From the NCBI GenBank assembly GCA_037189985.1, contig JBBCJX010000034.1, positions 1 to 64,000 of the forward strand: a stretch of 64,000 nt of DNA, given 5' to 3'. This stretch comes from UBA2031 sp037189985. Lineage in GTDB: Bacteria > Pseudomonadota > Gammaproteobacteria > Pseudomonadales > Moraxellaceae. Positions 1-8,277 of this stretch are shown piece after piece. Numbering within the stretch: the stretch's first letter is position 1; each line of letters begins with the position of its first letter. Under the pieces are notes generated by a model. That model made no database searches and had not been told where the DNA came from. It saw nothing but the letters and a program-made list of their open reading frames with translations. A program made the position numbers and the translations under genes.

Positions 1-39
1 GCCATGCGCCGGGACGACGATGATGAGGATTGCAGGTTC

Positions 40-1467
40 TCAGGGCTGGTAGGAGTGAACCGGTATCGGCAGGGGCTGGTGGTTGGCCAGCGCATCCCAG
101 AAGCGGGGGAATACCTCAAGGCCGATGCTGAGACAGAGCGCCAGCAGAAGGATGACGACAGTCTCCACCATGCTCACGCGTGGTGCCGGGAAGCGGTACC
201 AGAGCCAGCGCAGCAGGGCCAGGCAGGCCAGCCCCAGCAGGGCGCCGGCAAGCACGTCTGACACCCAGTGCACGCCCAGGACCGGGCGCGCGATGATGCT
301 GAACAGCATCAGGCTGAGCAGGATGGGGCGCGCCACATTGCCTAGCCCTTCCCGGCCGAAACGCTCCAGAAAGACCAGTACCAGCCCCCAGGCGACAACA
401 GCGCTGAAGGCATGCCCGCTGGGAAAGCTCCACGACGCCGGTGGCACTTCGACCAGTCCGGGCCGGGGCAATGCAAATACGACCTTCAGCAGGGCGGGAA
501 GGAGCAGGCAGGCAAGGGCGGCCAGCAACACCACGCCAGCCGATGCCCACTCACGGCGCAGGGCCAGCCAGCCCAGCACCACGCTCCCGAAGACCACCAG
601 TCCTGCACGGTCGCCGAGGATGGCCAACGTCACCAGGAACATGTCCAGCGAGCTTTGGCGCAAGGCGAACAGGGCCAGCAGCGCTTCCGTATCCAGGCTT
701 TGCAGCCAGGGGCGCAGGAGGGCGACGAGTGCTGCGGAGGTGAAAGCAAAAAGTGCCAGACGCAGCGATGCGCGCTGGTCTTCAGGGTAACCCGCAGCGC
801 AGCGCCAGCGGCCGGTATTGGCCAGCGGCTGATGCTCGGCCCGGCGATGGCGCCAGCGATCCAGTGCTGGCAGGAGCCAGGTGAGCACGGCAACCGCAAT
901 CAATACGGCGGCAATGAAGATGAGCTGGTCGCGGCCGGGTAGCCAGTCATGGGCTGTTGCCGCCCCCAGGCTGTAGCCGGGCAGGATGTGGAAGGGAGCC
1001 CAGACCAGTGCCGACAGGAAGTTCATCCAGAGGAAATAGATCGGCCGCATGCGGAAAATGCCGGCCGCCATGGGCACGAAGGCACGCAGGGGGCCGATGA
1101 AGCGCCCGAAGATGATGCCCTTGCCGCCATGCCGCTCGACAAAGGCCTCGGAGCGCAGCAGCCAGTCCGGGTAACGGCTGAAAGGCCATATCTCATGGAT
1201 GCGGTGCTTGAAGCCGTGGCCCAGCGCATAGCTGATGCCGTCGCCCATCATCGCGCCGGCAATGCCAACGATGAAGATGGTTGAAAGGGAGATTTCGGCG
1301 TGGGCCGCGAGCACGCAAAGCACGAAGAGGGCCGGCACGGCCGGCACCACGACACCGATCACGGCAACGGCCTCGATCAGTGCCACCAGGAAAATGCTGA
1401 GGAGAATGGCATCCGGGTGGTGGATGAGCCACTCGCGCAATTCCAGATACCAGGCGCCGAAATCCAT
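40..1467 (-). CDS. DedA-family membrane protein fused to PAP2 phosphatase
   Basis: The 475-residue membrane protein has two parts. Residues 1-200 are DedA/SNARE-associated type, with the FGRFIGPLRAFVP segment near 120-132. Residues 225-475 are a PAP2 phosphatase with K328-x6-R335-P, PSGH at 349-352 and R394-x5-H400-x3-D404 (the usual Ser before R394 is Ala). DedA proteins include undecaprenyl-phosphate flippases, and PAP2 enzymes can dephosphorylate undecaprenyl pyrophosphate. The fusion could therefore couple dephosphorylation and flipping of the lipid carrier in the inner membrane; this is inference. It starts 20 nt downstream of lipA and probably shares its transcript. Confidence 0.9.
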   Translation of the reverse strand: MDFGAWYLELREWLIHHPDAILLSIFLVALIEAVAVIGVVVPAVPALFVLCVLAAHAEISLSTIFIVGIAGAMMGDGISYALGHGFKHRIHEIWPFSRYPDWLLRSEAFVERHGGKGIIFGRFIGPLRAFVPMAAGIFRMRPIYFLWMNFLSALVWAPFHILPGYSLGAATAHDWLPGRDQLIFIAAVLIAVAVLTWLLPALDRWRHRRAEHQPLANTGRWRCAAGYPEDQRASLRLALFAFTSAALVALLRPWLQSLDTEALLALFALRQSSLDMFLVTLAILGDRAGLVVFGSVVLGWLALRREWASAGVVLLAALACLLLPALLKVVFALPRPGLVEVPPASWSFPSGHAFSAVVAWGLVLVFLERFGREGLGNVARPILLSLMLFSIIARPVLGVHWVSDVLAGALLGLACLALLRWLWYRFPAPRVSMVETVVILLLALCLSIGLEVFPRFWDALANHQPLPIPVHSYQP

Positions 1468-1487
1468 GCAGTCAGGGCTCGGGCGGG

Positions 1488-2510
1488 TCAGGCCTGTGAG
1501 GCGCGGACGCGCTTCACATCGCCAACGTCCACACCGGCGAATTGCAGATCGGCATGATAGGAAGAGCGCACCATGGGGCCGCTCCAGATATTGCGGAAAC
1601 CGATACGGCGTCCGTACTCCGCATATTCCTCGAACTCTGCCGGTGTCACGAAGCGGTCCACCGGCGCATGGTTGCGCGAGGGTTGCAGGTACTGGCCGAT
1701 GGTGACCAGTTCCACGTCATGCGCGCGCAGGTCGTCCAGCACGGCAAAGACTTCTTCTTTGGTTTCGCCGATGCCGACCATGATGCCGCACTTGCTGGCA
1801 ACGTCCGGGCACTCTTCCTTGAAGCGCTTGAGCAGGGTCAGCGAGTGCTGGTAGTCGGAGCCCGGGCGCATGGCCTTGTAGAGGCGCGGCACGGTCTCGA
1901 TGTTGTGGTTGAAGACATCGGGCGGGCATTCCTGCATGAGGCGCAGGGCAATATCCATGCGACCGCGGAAGTCCGGCACCAGGATTTCGATCTTTGTGTT
2001 CGGATTGAGGGCTCGCGTCTCGCGCACGCAGTCCACGAAGTGCTGGGCGCCGCCGTCTTTCAGGTCGTCGCGGTCCACCGAAGTGACCACCACGTATTTC
2101 AGGCGCAGGTTCTGTACCGTTTCGGCCAGATGGCGGGGCTCGTCCGCGTCCAGGGCGTTGGGCCGGCCGTGGGCCACGTCGCAGAAAGGGCAGCGGCGGG
2201 TGCAGATGTCACCCATGATCATGAAAGTGGCGGTGCCGCCGCCGAAGCATTCCGGCAGGTTGGGGCAGGCGGCTTCTTCACAGACCGTATGCAGCTTCTG
2301 CTCACGCAGCATGCCCTTGATGCGCTGGACTTCGCCGGGGTTGGAAATGCGCACCCGTATCCAGTCTGGCTTGCGCGGCAACTCCACGGTGGGGATCACC
2401 TGTACCGGAATGCGCGCCACCTTCTCCGCACCGCGCAACTTCACGCCCTGCTCCACTTTCTTCCGGGGGGAAGCAGGGACAGGTGTGGCGGCGTCAAAGG
2501 ACTGGCTCAT
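1488..2510 (-). CDS. lipA: lipoyl synthase
   Basis: The radical-SAM enzyme inserts two sulfurs into protein-bound octanoyl groups to make lipoate. Both cluster motifs are present: the auxiliary CEEAACPNLPEC (CX4CX5C) and the radical-SAM CTRRCPFC (CX3CX2C). The C-terminal VRSSYHAD carries the conserved RSSY. I chose the ATG at 2510 (340 residues) because GGAG lies about 7 nt upstream and the reading frame beyond it is low-complexity upstream sequence. Its partner lipB is about 9 kb away at 11705-12349 instead of adjacent, separated by the iron-regulated module and others. Confidence 0.97.
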   Translation of the reverse strand: MSQSFDAATPVPASPRKKVEQGVKLRGAEKVARIPVQVIPTVELPRKPDWIRVRISNPGEVQRIKGMLREQKLHTVCEEAACPNLPECFGGGTATFMIMGDICTRRCPFCDVAHGRPNALDADEPRHLAETVQNLRLKYVVVTSVDRDDLKDGGAQHFVDCVRETRALNPNTKIEILVPDFRGRMDIALRLMQECPPDVFNHNIETVPRLYKAMRPGSDYQHSLTLLKRFKEECPDVASKCGIMVGIGETKEEVFAVLDDLRAHDVELVTIGQYLQPSRNHAPVDRFVTPAEFEEYAEYGRRIGFRNIWSGPMVRSSYHADLQFAGVDVGDVKRVRASQA

Positions 2511-2716
2511 GGGCGGCTCCGGCGTGACAGGCGCCGGAGTATAACCCAGGCCGGCACGGATTCTGCCTGCTTGCGGTGACGGGCCTGTTAAACTGGCGGC
2601 CCACCGGGGATGACGCGTCTCCGGCCCCGTTGCGCCATGTCGGCCGGCGGGAATGCCCGGACCGGTCATGCCGGCCGAAGAGGTGGCTCACAAGGCTGCC
2701 GGCCAGGAGAGTGAAG

Positions 2717-4114
2717 ATGAGCAGACCGTATGACGTAGTGGTGATAGGCGCAGGCCCTGCCGGTGAAGGTGCGGCCATGAAGCTGGTCAAGGAAGGCCGC
2801 CGCGTGGCCATCGTGGATGACCGGGGCCGCCTGGGCGGCAACTGTGTGCACCTGGGCACCATTCCCTCCAAGGCGCTGCGGCAGACAGTCTGGAACCTCA
2901 TGCGCTACCAGCGCGACCCGCTTTTCCAGCGCGTGGGAGAGTTACGCAACGTGCCGCTCTCTCAGGTACTGGCGCGCGCGCACAAGGTCATCGACAGCCA
3001 GGTCAGCGTGCACACCGGTTTTTATGACCGCAATCTGGTTGACGTGCATGCCGGCTTCGCCAGCTTTGCCGGCCCCCACAAGCTGGTCATCAATCCGCGC
3101 GAAGGCGGCGGTACCCGCGAGACGCTGGAGTTCGAGAACGCCCTCATCGCCACCGGCAGTCGTCCCTATCACCCCGAGGACATCGACTTCACGCATCGTC
3201 GCGTGTTCGACTCCGACAAGATACTCAGTCTCGATTACCCCGTACGCAAACTCATAATCTACGGTGCCGGAGTGATCGGCTGCGAGTACGCCTCGATTTT
3301 CGTGGGCCTGGGTTACAAGGTCGACCTCATCAACACGCAGGCACAACTACTCTCGTATCTGGATGACGAGATTGCCGACGCGCTTTCCTATTACCTGCGT
3401 GAACTCGGTGTGCTGGTGCGTAACCAGGAAGAATACGAAAGCCTGGAGACCGGCGATGACGGCGTGGTGCTGACACTGAAGTCCGGCAAGAAGATCAAGG
3501 CCGATGCCATCCTCTGGTGCAACGGCCGCAGCGGCAATACGGAAACGCTGGCGCTGGACAAGGCAGGGCTTGCTGCCAACAGCCGTGGCCAGCTCAAGGT
3601 CGACCAGCAGTACCGCACGGAAGTCCCGCACATTTTTGCCGCGGGTGATGTCATCGGCCCGCCGGCGCTGGCGTCTGCCGCTTACGACCAGGGGCGCTGT
3701 GCCGCTGCGCATATCGTCGGCTCCAGCGATGTGCCACGCGTGGACGAAGTGCCCACCGGCATCTACACCATTCCGGAAATCTCCTCCATCGGCAAAACCG
3801 AAAAGCAGCTCACCGAGGCAAAGATTCCCTACGAAGTCGGGCAGGCTTTTTTCCGGCATCTGGCACGTGCGCAGATCACGGGAGAAACTGCCGGCATGCT
3901 CAAGTTGCTGTTTCACCGCGAGACGCTGGAGATACTGGGAATCCACTGCTTTGGCGACAACGCTGCCGAGATCGTACACATCGGCCAGGCCATCATGCAG
4001 CAGAAGAACGGTGCGAATACCCTGCGCTATTTCGTGAACACCACCTTCAATTATCCGACGATGGCCGAGGCGTATCGCGTGGCGGCCCTCAATGGGTTGA
4101 ACAGACTGTTCTGA
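2717..4114 (+). CDS. sthA: soluble pyridine nucleotide transhydrogenase
   Basis: This FAD flavoprotein of 465 residues moves hydride between NADPH and NAD+ in the cytosol; E. coli SthA has 466 residues. The N-terminal FAD motif is GAGPAGEG near residues 11-18. The region that in lipoamide dehydrogenase carries the redox CX4C disulfide reads GGNCVHLGTIPSKAL: only one cysteine remains, which is the STH signature and separates it from disulfide reductases. A second GxGxxG (YGAGVIGCEYA) binds NAD(P). The ATG at 2717 has AGGAGA 7 nt upstream. It is divergent from lipA. Confidence 0.95.
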   Translation: MSRPYDVVVIGAGPAGEGAAMKLVKEGRRVAIVDDRGRLGGNCVHLGTIPSKALRQTVWNLMRYQRDPLFQRVGELRNVPLSQVLARAHKVIDSQVSVHTGFYDRNLVDVHAGFASFAGPHKLVINPREGGGTRETLEFENALIATGSRPYHPEDIDFTHRRVFDSDKILSLDYPVRKLIIYGAGVIGCEYASIFVGLGYKVDLINTQAQLLSYLDDEIADALSYYLRELGVLVRNQEEYESLETGDDGVVLTLKSGKKIKADAILWCNGRSGNTETLALDKAGLAANSRGQLKVDQQYRTEVPHIFAAGDVIGPPALASAAYDQGRCAAAHIVGSSDVPRVDEVPTGIYTIPEISSIGKTEKQLTEAKIPYEVGQAFFRHLARAQITGETAGMLKLLFHRETLEILGIHCFGDNAAEIVHIGQAIMQQKNGANTLRYFVNTTFNYPTMAEAYRVAALNGLNRLF

Positions 4115-4157
4115 GTCGATTTACACCGGTTTTTTTACGCAGGAGCACGCTTCCAGC

Positions 4158-4649
4158 ATGAATGTGCCCATCAAATATGCCGTGGCTGAAATTGAACGGC
4201 GCTGGCTGGTTGATCTGGAGGCAGTCGGTCCTCTGGAGGCCGTGCCCTTCCGCGAGATTGAAGACAGTTATTTTCCGGAGACCGGGCTGCGCCTGCGCAA
4301 GGTGATTTCCCGTAACGGTGAAACCGTTTTCAAGCTGTGCAAGAAATACGGCAAGGCATCATTTTTAAGTGAGGCAGTCACCAACCTGTACCTCACGGAA
4401 GCCGAGCATGCCTTGCTTTGCAGCGGACTTGCGGGGTTGCCGGTGCGCAAGCGTCGTCATGCCGTGGCAGGTGGAGCACTGGACATTTACGACCAGCCGT
4501 TTGCCTGGGCAGTTTTCGAGCGGGATTTCACGAGCGAGGCCGAGGCCCTGGCTTACCAGCCTCCAGATTTTGTGCAGCGGGAAATTTCAGGGGACAGTGC
4601 CTTTTCCGGTGCGGCCATTGCCGCTGCAACGGAATGGCCACCCGTGTAG
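4158..4649 (+). CDS. CYTH domain-containing protein
   Basis: The 163-residue cytosolic protein opens with AEIERRWLVD, a form of the CYTH ExExK signature with Arg in the last position. Alternating charged strands follow (GLRLRKV, ETVFKLCKKYGK, YDQPFAWAVFERDF), as expected of the triphosphate tunnel fold. CYTH proteins bind triphosphates or polyphosphate with divalent metal; single-domain bacterial members include inorganic triphosphatases. The substrate here cannot be read from sequence. It follows sthA by 43 nt on the same strand and converges on the HxlR regulator gene. Confidence 0.8.
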   Translation: MNVPIKYAVAEIERRWLVDLEAVGPLEAVPFREIEDSYFPETGLRLRKVISRNGETVFKLCKKYGKASFLSEAVTNLYLTEAEHALLCSGLAGLPVRKRRHAVAGGALDIYDQPFAWAVFERDFTSEAEALAYQPPDFVQREISGDSAFSGAAIAAATEWPPV

Positions 4650-4660
4650 GCAGAGGAAGC

Positions 4661-5140
4661 TCAGGCAGATGATGCTTCCGTGCCGTCAGTGTTCAGGCCG
4701 GGACCTGCGAGCAGGCGCGTGTCCCGGGGCAGGACAGGCTCACGGCATTCGCTGCATACCATGACGGGTGTCATGTGGTGGCCGCAGGGCACATGCTCCA
4801 TCAGCACGGGAGCGCCCAGTCCCTTGTCCATCCATTTGTCTCCCCAGGCCATCAGCGCCAGTACAACGGGGTAGAGGTCCTTGCCCTTGTCGGTAAGACG
4901 GTATTCATAGCGGGCCGGTTTTTCGTGGTAGAGCGCCTTGCGCAGGATGCCGGTTTCGACCAAGCGGCCAAGCCGCTCCGTGAGCACATGACGGGTCATG
5001 CCCAGCATGGCGTGGAAGTCGTCAAAGCGGCGTATGCCCATGAAGGCACTGCGCAGGATCAGCAGGGTCCAGCGGTCACCGACGATGCCCAGCGTGCGTG
5101 CCACGGAACAATTCATGTCCCCGATCGCATCCCATTTCAT
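4661..5140 (-). CDS. HxlR-family transcriptional regulator
   Basis: The 159-residue winged-helix regulator has the HxlR hallmarks: MNCSVARTLGIVGDRWTLLI with an early cysteine, and TRHVLTERLGRLVETGI as the recognition region. Beyond the HTH a C-terminal tail holds CGHH and CSEC, which could bind zinc. I prefer the ATG at 5140, preceded by GGGAG at 7 nt; an in-frame ATG at 5173 would add 11 residues. It is divergent from the PF10118-type hydrolase, with an inverted repeat between them, so it probably controls that gene and itself. The signal sensed is unknown. Confidence 0.9.
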   Translation of the reverse strand: MKWDAIGDMNCSVARTLGIVGDRWTLLILRSAFMGIRRFDDFHAMLGMTRHVLTERLGRLVETGILRKALYHEKPARYEYRLTDKGKDLYPVVLALMAWGDKWMDKGLGAPVLMEHVPCGHHMTPVMVCSECREPVLPRDTRLLAGPGLNTDGTEASSA

Positions 5141-5196
5141 GCCCTGTCTCCCGCTGTTTGGCCTCTGCTGCATTGTATTGGCCTTCTTGCCCCTTT

Positions 5197-5220
5197 TATA
5201 GTTCCTTTTTGGAACCTATA
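5197..5220. promoter_or_regulatory. putative HxlR operator (inverted repeat)
   Basis: Left arm TATAGTTCC and right arm GGAACCTATA flank a TTTTT spacer; the core GTTCC-N5-GGAAC at 5201-5215 is a perfect palindrome. It lies between the divergent HxlR and hydrolase genes, where a dimeric winged-helix autoregulator would bind. Confidence 0.55.
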
Positions 5221-5296
5221 AATACGCCTCTCATCCAGGCCGTTTGGAAAATCCGGTGGCCTGTACCCGTATCCCGACACGCATGAGGCCAGCATC

Positions 5297-6166
5297 ATGA
5301 CGGCAACTACCGCTCAACGTCGTTCCACCCGCAAGCAGGTTCATCAGCCCGAGGGAGCCGTCACTCCCTCCTTCCCGGTACGGCGCATGGACTATGTGTT
5401 CGACGGCATGCCGCGCTACTGGTGCGACAACGATCCCGCGTTGACCCATTACTTCACGGGTCTCTCTCTGCTTTTTCCGGAGGGTGAGTCCTACTTCGTG
5501 CGTTCGGTGCGCGCATTGCGCGGCCAGCTCAAGGCCAATACCCGGCTAGACAAGGATATCGGCGCTTTCATCGGGCAGGAGGCCATGCATTCCCGCGAGC
5601 ACCATGCCTTTCATGTGAGTGCCCGCCAGTTCGGGCTGGATCCGGATTCACTGGAAAAAGCGACGGGTACCATCCTCGGATTTTTCGAGAAGCGTTTCAG
5701 CAAGAAGAGCAACCTGCTGATGACGGTGGGGCTGGAGCACTACACCGCCGTGCTTGTCGCCAGCATGATGCAGTCGGTCAACGAGCGCATGACGGATGAC
5801 ACCATCCGCAGCCTGTGGCTGTGGCACAGCGTGGAAGAAACCGAGCACAAGGCCGTGGCCTTCGACATGTACGAACATCTTTACGGTAAGGGAGCCCTGT
5901 CCTATGCGCACCGCGTGGCTGTGTTCTCGTTTGCGCTTGCCATGATCACGGGGTTTTCCTTTGCCTATACCGGCATCCTCATGAAGCGTGACGGCCAGCT
6001 TGGCAATATGAAGTCCTGGCGCAATCTGGCGGGGCTGGCGCGGGAGCAGTACCCGATCTTCATTCCCAAGTTCCTGCAGTATTTCAGGCCGGGATTCCAT
6101 CCGGACCAGACAGACGAGAGCCGTCTGGTGGCCAGGACGAAGGCGAAGCTGGGGATTGCCGCCTGA
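5297..6166 (+). CDS. putative metal-dependent hydrolase (PF10118 type)
   Basis: The 289-residue protein resembles the family annotated as predicted metal-dependent hydrolase. It has His/Glu-rich helices consistent with a metal site: GQEAMHSREHHAFH near residues 94-107 and WHSVEETEHKAVAFD near 176-190. A hydrophobic stretch lies near 210-230 (FSFALAMITGFSFAYTGIL). No substrate is established for this family to my knowledge. It is divergent from the HxlR regulator, which probably represses it. It converges on the DUF2784 gene 19 nt away. Confidence 0.8.
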   Translation: MTATTAQRRSTRKQVHQPEGAVTPSFPVRRMDYVFDGMPRYWCDNDPALTHYFTGLSLLFPEGESYFVRSVRALRGQLKANTRLDKDIGAFIGQEAMHSREHHAFHVSARQFGLDPDSLEKATGTILGFFEKRFSKKSNLLMTVGLEHYTAVLVASMMQSVNERMTDDTIRSLWLWHSVEETEHKAVAFDMYEHLYGKGALSYAHRVAVFSFALAMITGFSFAYTGILMKRDGQLGNMKSWRNLAGLAREQYPIFIPKFLQYFRPGFHPDQTDESRLVARTKAKLGIAA

Positions 6167-6185
6167 ATGAGCGTGGAGGATCCCG

Positions 6186-6551
6186 TCAGCCGGTCTGGCG
6201 GGTGAGGAACCACATGCCGTAGGCCAGCAGGCTGAGGGCCAGTACCAGGGAGCCCATCAGCATCAGCACATGCCGGGGCAGGCCTTCCGGATAAAGGCGG
6301 GCGGTGATGTAGTGTTCAATGAAGCCGCCTTCGTAGGCTTCGCCACCGCCGGCAACACGCAGGCGGTTTTCCAGCGGGGTGAGCGGGCAGGTCCAGCCTA
6401 TGCTGGATATGCCTACGGCCCAGGCCAGCACCGGCACATGCAGCCAGATCACCACAGGCCACCACCAGAGCAGGAAACCGCCAAACAGCGCGAACACCAT
6501 GAAGGCGTAGTGCAGGAACATCACGATATTGGCGGCCAGGCGGTAGAGCAT
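6186..6551 (-). CDS. DUF2784 family membrane protein
   Basis: A small 121-residue integral membrane protein with about four hydrophobic segments. It has the family pattern of an early helix with FLHYAFMVFALFGG and a conserved CPLTPLENRLR loop after the third segment, followed by GFIEHYI. Function is unknown. I chose the ATG at 6551 because the 17 residues upstream of it look non-native (polar, not membrane-like); there is no convincing ribosome binding site at either start. Confidence 0.8.
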   Translation of the reverse strand: MLYRLAANIVMFLHYAFMVFALFGGFLLWWWPVVIWLHVPVLAWAVGISSIGWTCPLTPLENRLRVAGGGEAYEGGFIEHYITARLYPEGLPRHVLMLMGSLVLALSLLAYGMWFLTRQTG

Positions 6552-6602
6552 GGGGGCTATCCGGGAGACAGTGCCTGGATGCTGACATTTAGAGGAAGGC
6601 AT

Positions 6603-7109
6603 CGCCAGCGGGAAGGGTTGGGGAAATTAGCCAGATGGCTTCAGGGATAGGGGCGGGGTGTACGCGGCCTGCTCCGTGGCTTGCCAATTGCCCGGGAGGG
6701 CGGGGATTTGTGTGTGATCTCGCTTAAGGGAGTGGTTCCCGTAGCGCGTTAGGCCTGTTTTTTTCTATGTCCTTGCGCCTGTGGCGGGCCTCACTTTCTT
6801 TCCTCGAAAAGAAAGTGAGCAAAGAAAGCGACTCCTGCGGAGGGCTGTCTTGGGTTAGCAGGCCCGCTCCTGTAGTTCCCGCCCTCTGGTTATGCTCGCG
6901 CCTGCGGCGACTCGCGACTACCTTCGGGTTTCTTTTGATTGTCCAGCCCGTAGGTAAACACCCATCACCCCGCTCCTCGCCCCAGCCATTCGCCGGTAGG
7001 CGAATGGCGTTCCGGCGGGCGAAGCAGTGCTTCGCTTTTTCCGCCTACACCCCCGCCAGCGGGGAGAGGGAATCAAGAAAGCAAGGGAATACCCGGGCAC
7101 CAATACCAG
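6603..7109. repeat. non-coding, repeat-rich intergenic region
   Basis: No convincing gene is present in these 507 bases. They hold a 12-bp perfect hairpin (6790-6819, arm CTCACTTTCTTT, 6-nt loop), a 10-bp perfect hairpin (6985-7008, arm GCCATTCGCC, loop GGTA) and an 8-bp hairpin (7019-7035, arm GCGAAGCA) followed by TTTTT, which resembles an intrinsic terminator on the plus strand. The motif AGCGGGGAGAGGG near 7058 recurs near 51745. I infer a composite of dispersed intergenic repeats. Confidence 0.5.
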
Positions 7110-8099
7110 CTACTGCCCTGCCACCGCCGCTGTCGGCTTCTTCCCCTCTTCAATGAGATACGGCTTGAGTGTCTTGCGCACCGCAGCCTCCCGCTCCGCC
7201 AGCGGCTTCGCACTGATGGCGAGGTCATTGGCCTGCTTCATCACCGCCATGAAATGCGATTTGTCGCTCAGGTCGTCTTCCGGGTCTGGTTCCACCAGTG
7301 CGACCTTGGTGTGACGGGCAAGCTCGTCGGTCCACACGTTGCGCACGGCTTCCCAGTAGGGCGACGTCTTGGTCCAGTAGTCCCGTGCCGGCTTGAAGTC
7401 GAAATCTGTGTTGCGCGTGTAGCTGTTGTTGCCGCGCTCGGCGACGAGGAACTGCTGGCTGGCGCGGTCCAGTTTGTAGCTGTCCTGTTCGTGCGACCAG
7501 CCGGCGGGTGTGATGGTGTGGCGGTTCACCGTCACCAGCACATCGTAGTCGTCGCGCTCGGTGTACTCGCGGCGGGGCAGGGGGCGCCAGCTTGTATCGG
7601 AGGTCCAGCGTGACACGCCGTTGTCGTGTTCCCAGCGGCCGATGCCTGCATAGCGCGGGCTGTCGTCCACCTGCCAGACGGTCTGCACCCAGCGGCCCTG
7701 CGCTTCGGCGGGCGTCACGTCGCGCCGCTGCCAGGCGTAGCCGCCGGTGTAGGACCAGAAGCGGGCCTGTTCGTAGTCCCAGTCCTGTCGCCAGTGCTTG
7801 GTCACGTGGCCGCGCTTGTCCACCAGCAGGTGCTGCAGGACGATGCGGCGCGGGCTGTCCTCCAGCACCTGCACCAGTTCGTGGGCGTTGGAGACATGGG
7901 GCTTGTGCAATGTGTAGCCCGGCTTCAGCGCCAGGATTTCCTGAAAGTCGAACTTCACGTCATAGGTGCCGGCCATGGCAAGGATGGCTTGCCGGTCTGC
8001 CGGGGAAGGCGTGGTCGGAGTGATGACCTGGGGCTGGGGCGTGGTGGCGCAGGCGGCCAGCAGGAGGGAGAGAGCAGCCAGAAGGCCGGTACGGGACAT
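7110..8099 (-). CDS. DUF6607 family lipoprotein
   Basis: The 329-residue precursor has a lipoprotein signal peptide ending in the lipobox LAAC, followed by a Thr/Pro-rich linker and a globular domain rich in Trp, Tyr and Arg (DWDYEQARFWSYTGGYAW and similar). The family is uncharacterised. I recall it encoded beside TonB-dependent receptors, which fits here. The ATG at 8099 has GGAG 7 nt upstream and is preferred over 8132. It is divergent from the receptor gene, with a perfect TATAAT -10 (minus strand, 8213-8218) and a shared Fur palindrome, so I infer iron-repressed expression and a role in the same uptake system. Confidence 0.8.
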   Translation of the reverse strand: MSRTGLLAALSLLLAACATTPQPQVITPTTPSPADRQAILAMAGTYDVKFDFQEILALKPGYTLHKPHVSNAHELVQVLEDSPRRIVLQHLLVDKRGHVTKHWRQDWDYEQARFWSYTGGYAWQRRDVTPAEAQGRWVQTVWQVDDSPRYAGIGRWEHDNGVSRWTSDTSWRPLPRREYTERDDYDVLVTVNRHTITPAGWSHEQDSYKLDRASQQFLVAERGNNSYTRNTDFDFKPARDYWTKTSPYWEAVRNVWTDELARHTKVALVEPDPEDDLSDKSHFMAVMKQANDLAISAKPLAEREAAVRKTLKPYLIEEGKKPTAAVAGQ

Positions 8100-8229
8100 G
8101 ATGGGCTCCGTGTTGAATACCATGCAGAACAAGGGGTTACCGGATTAATGACCATCCGGCGCCGGGCATGGGACGTGCGTGGCGGCGGGCCTGCCCGGTC
8201 GGAAGGCGGGAAATTATAATTGATATTAG

Positions 8230-8250
8230 TAATGATAATAATTATCGTTA
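8230..8250. promoter_or_regulatory. Fur box between divergent iron genes
   Basis: TAATGATAAT-A-ATTATCGTTA is a 21-bp palindrome with 9 of 10 arm positions matching. Its centre GATAAT-A-ATTATC (8234-8246) is a perfect 6-1-6 repeat matching the Fur consensus. It covers the spacer and -10 of a plus-strand promoter (TTGATA at 8220-8225, TATCGT at 8243-8248) and lies just upstream of the minus-strand TATAAT at 8213-8218. One Fur dimer could shut both directions. Confidence 0.85.
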
Positions 8251-8277
8251 ATAAAATTTCCTGCCTCCCGTCGCCTC

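Noticed and set aside
2511..2669. A 53-codon N-terminal extension of lipA
   Set aside because: No ribosome site at 2669, a Pro/Arg-rich non-family sequence, and a good ribosome site at the internal ATG.
6767..7314. Short plus-strand frames in the 6.6-7.3 kb region
   Set aside because: They run through hairpin repeats and into the DUF6607 gene antisense; the translations are low-complexity.
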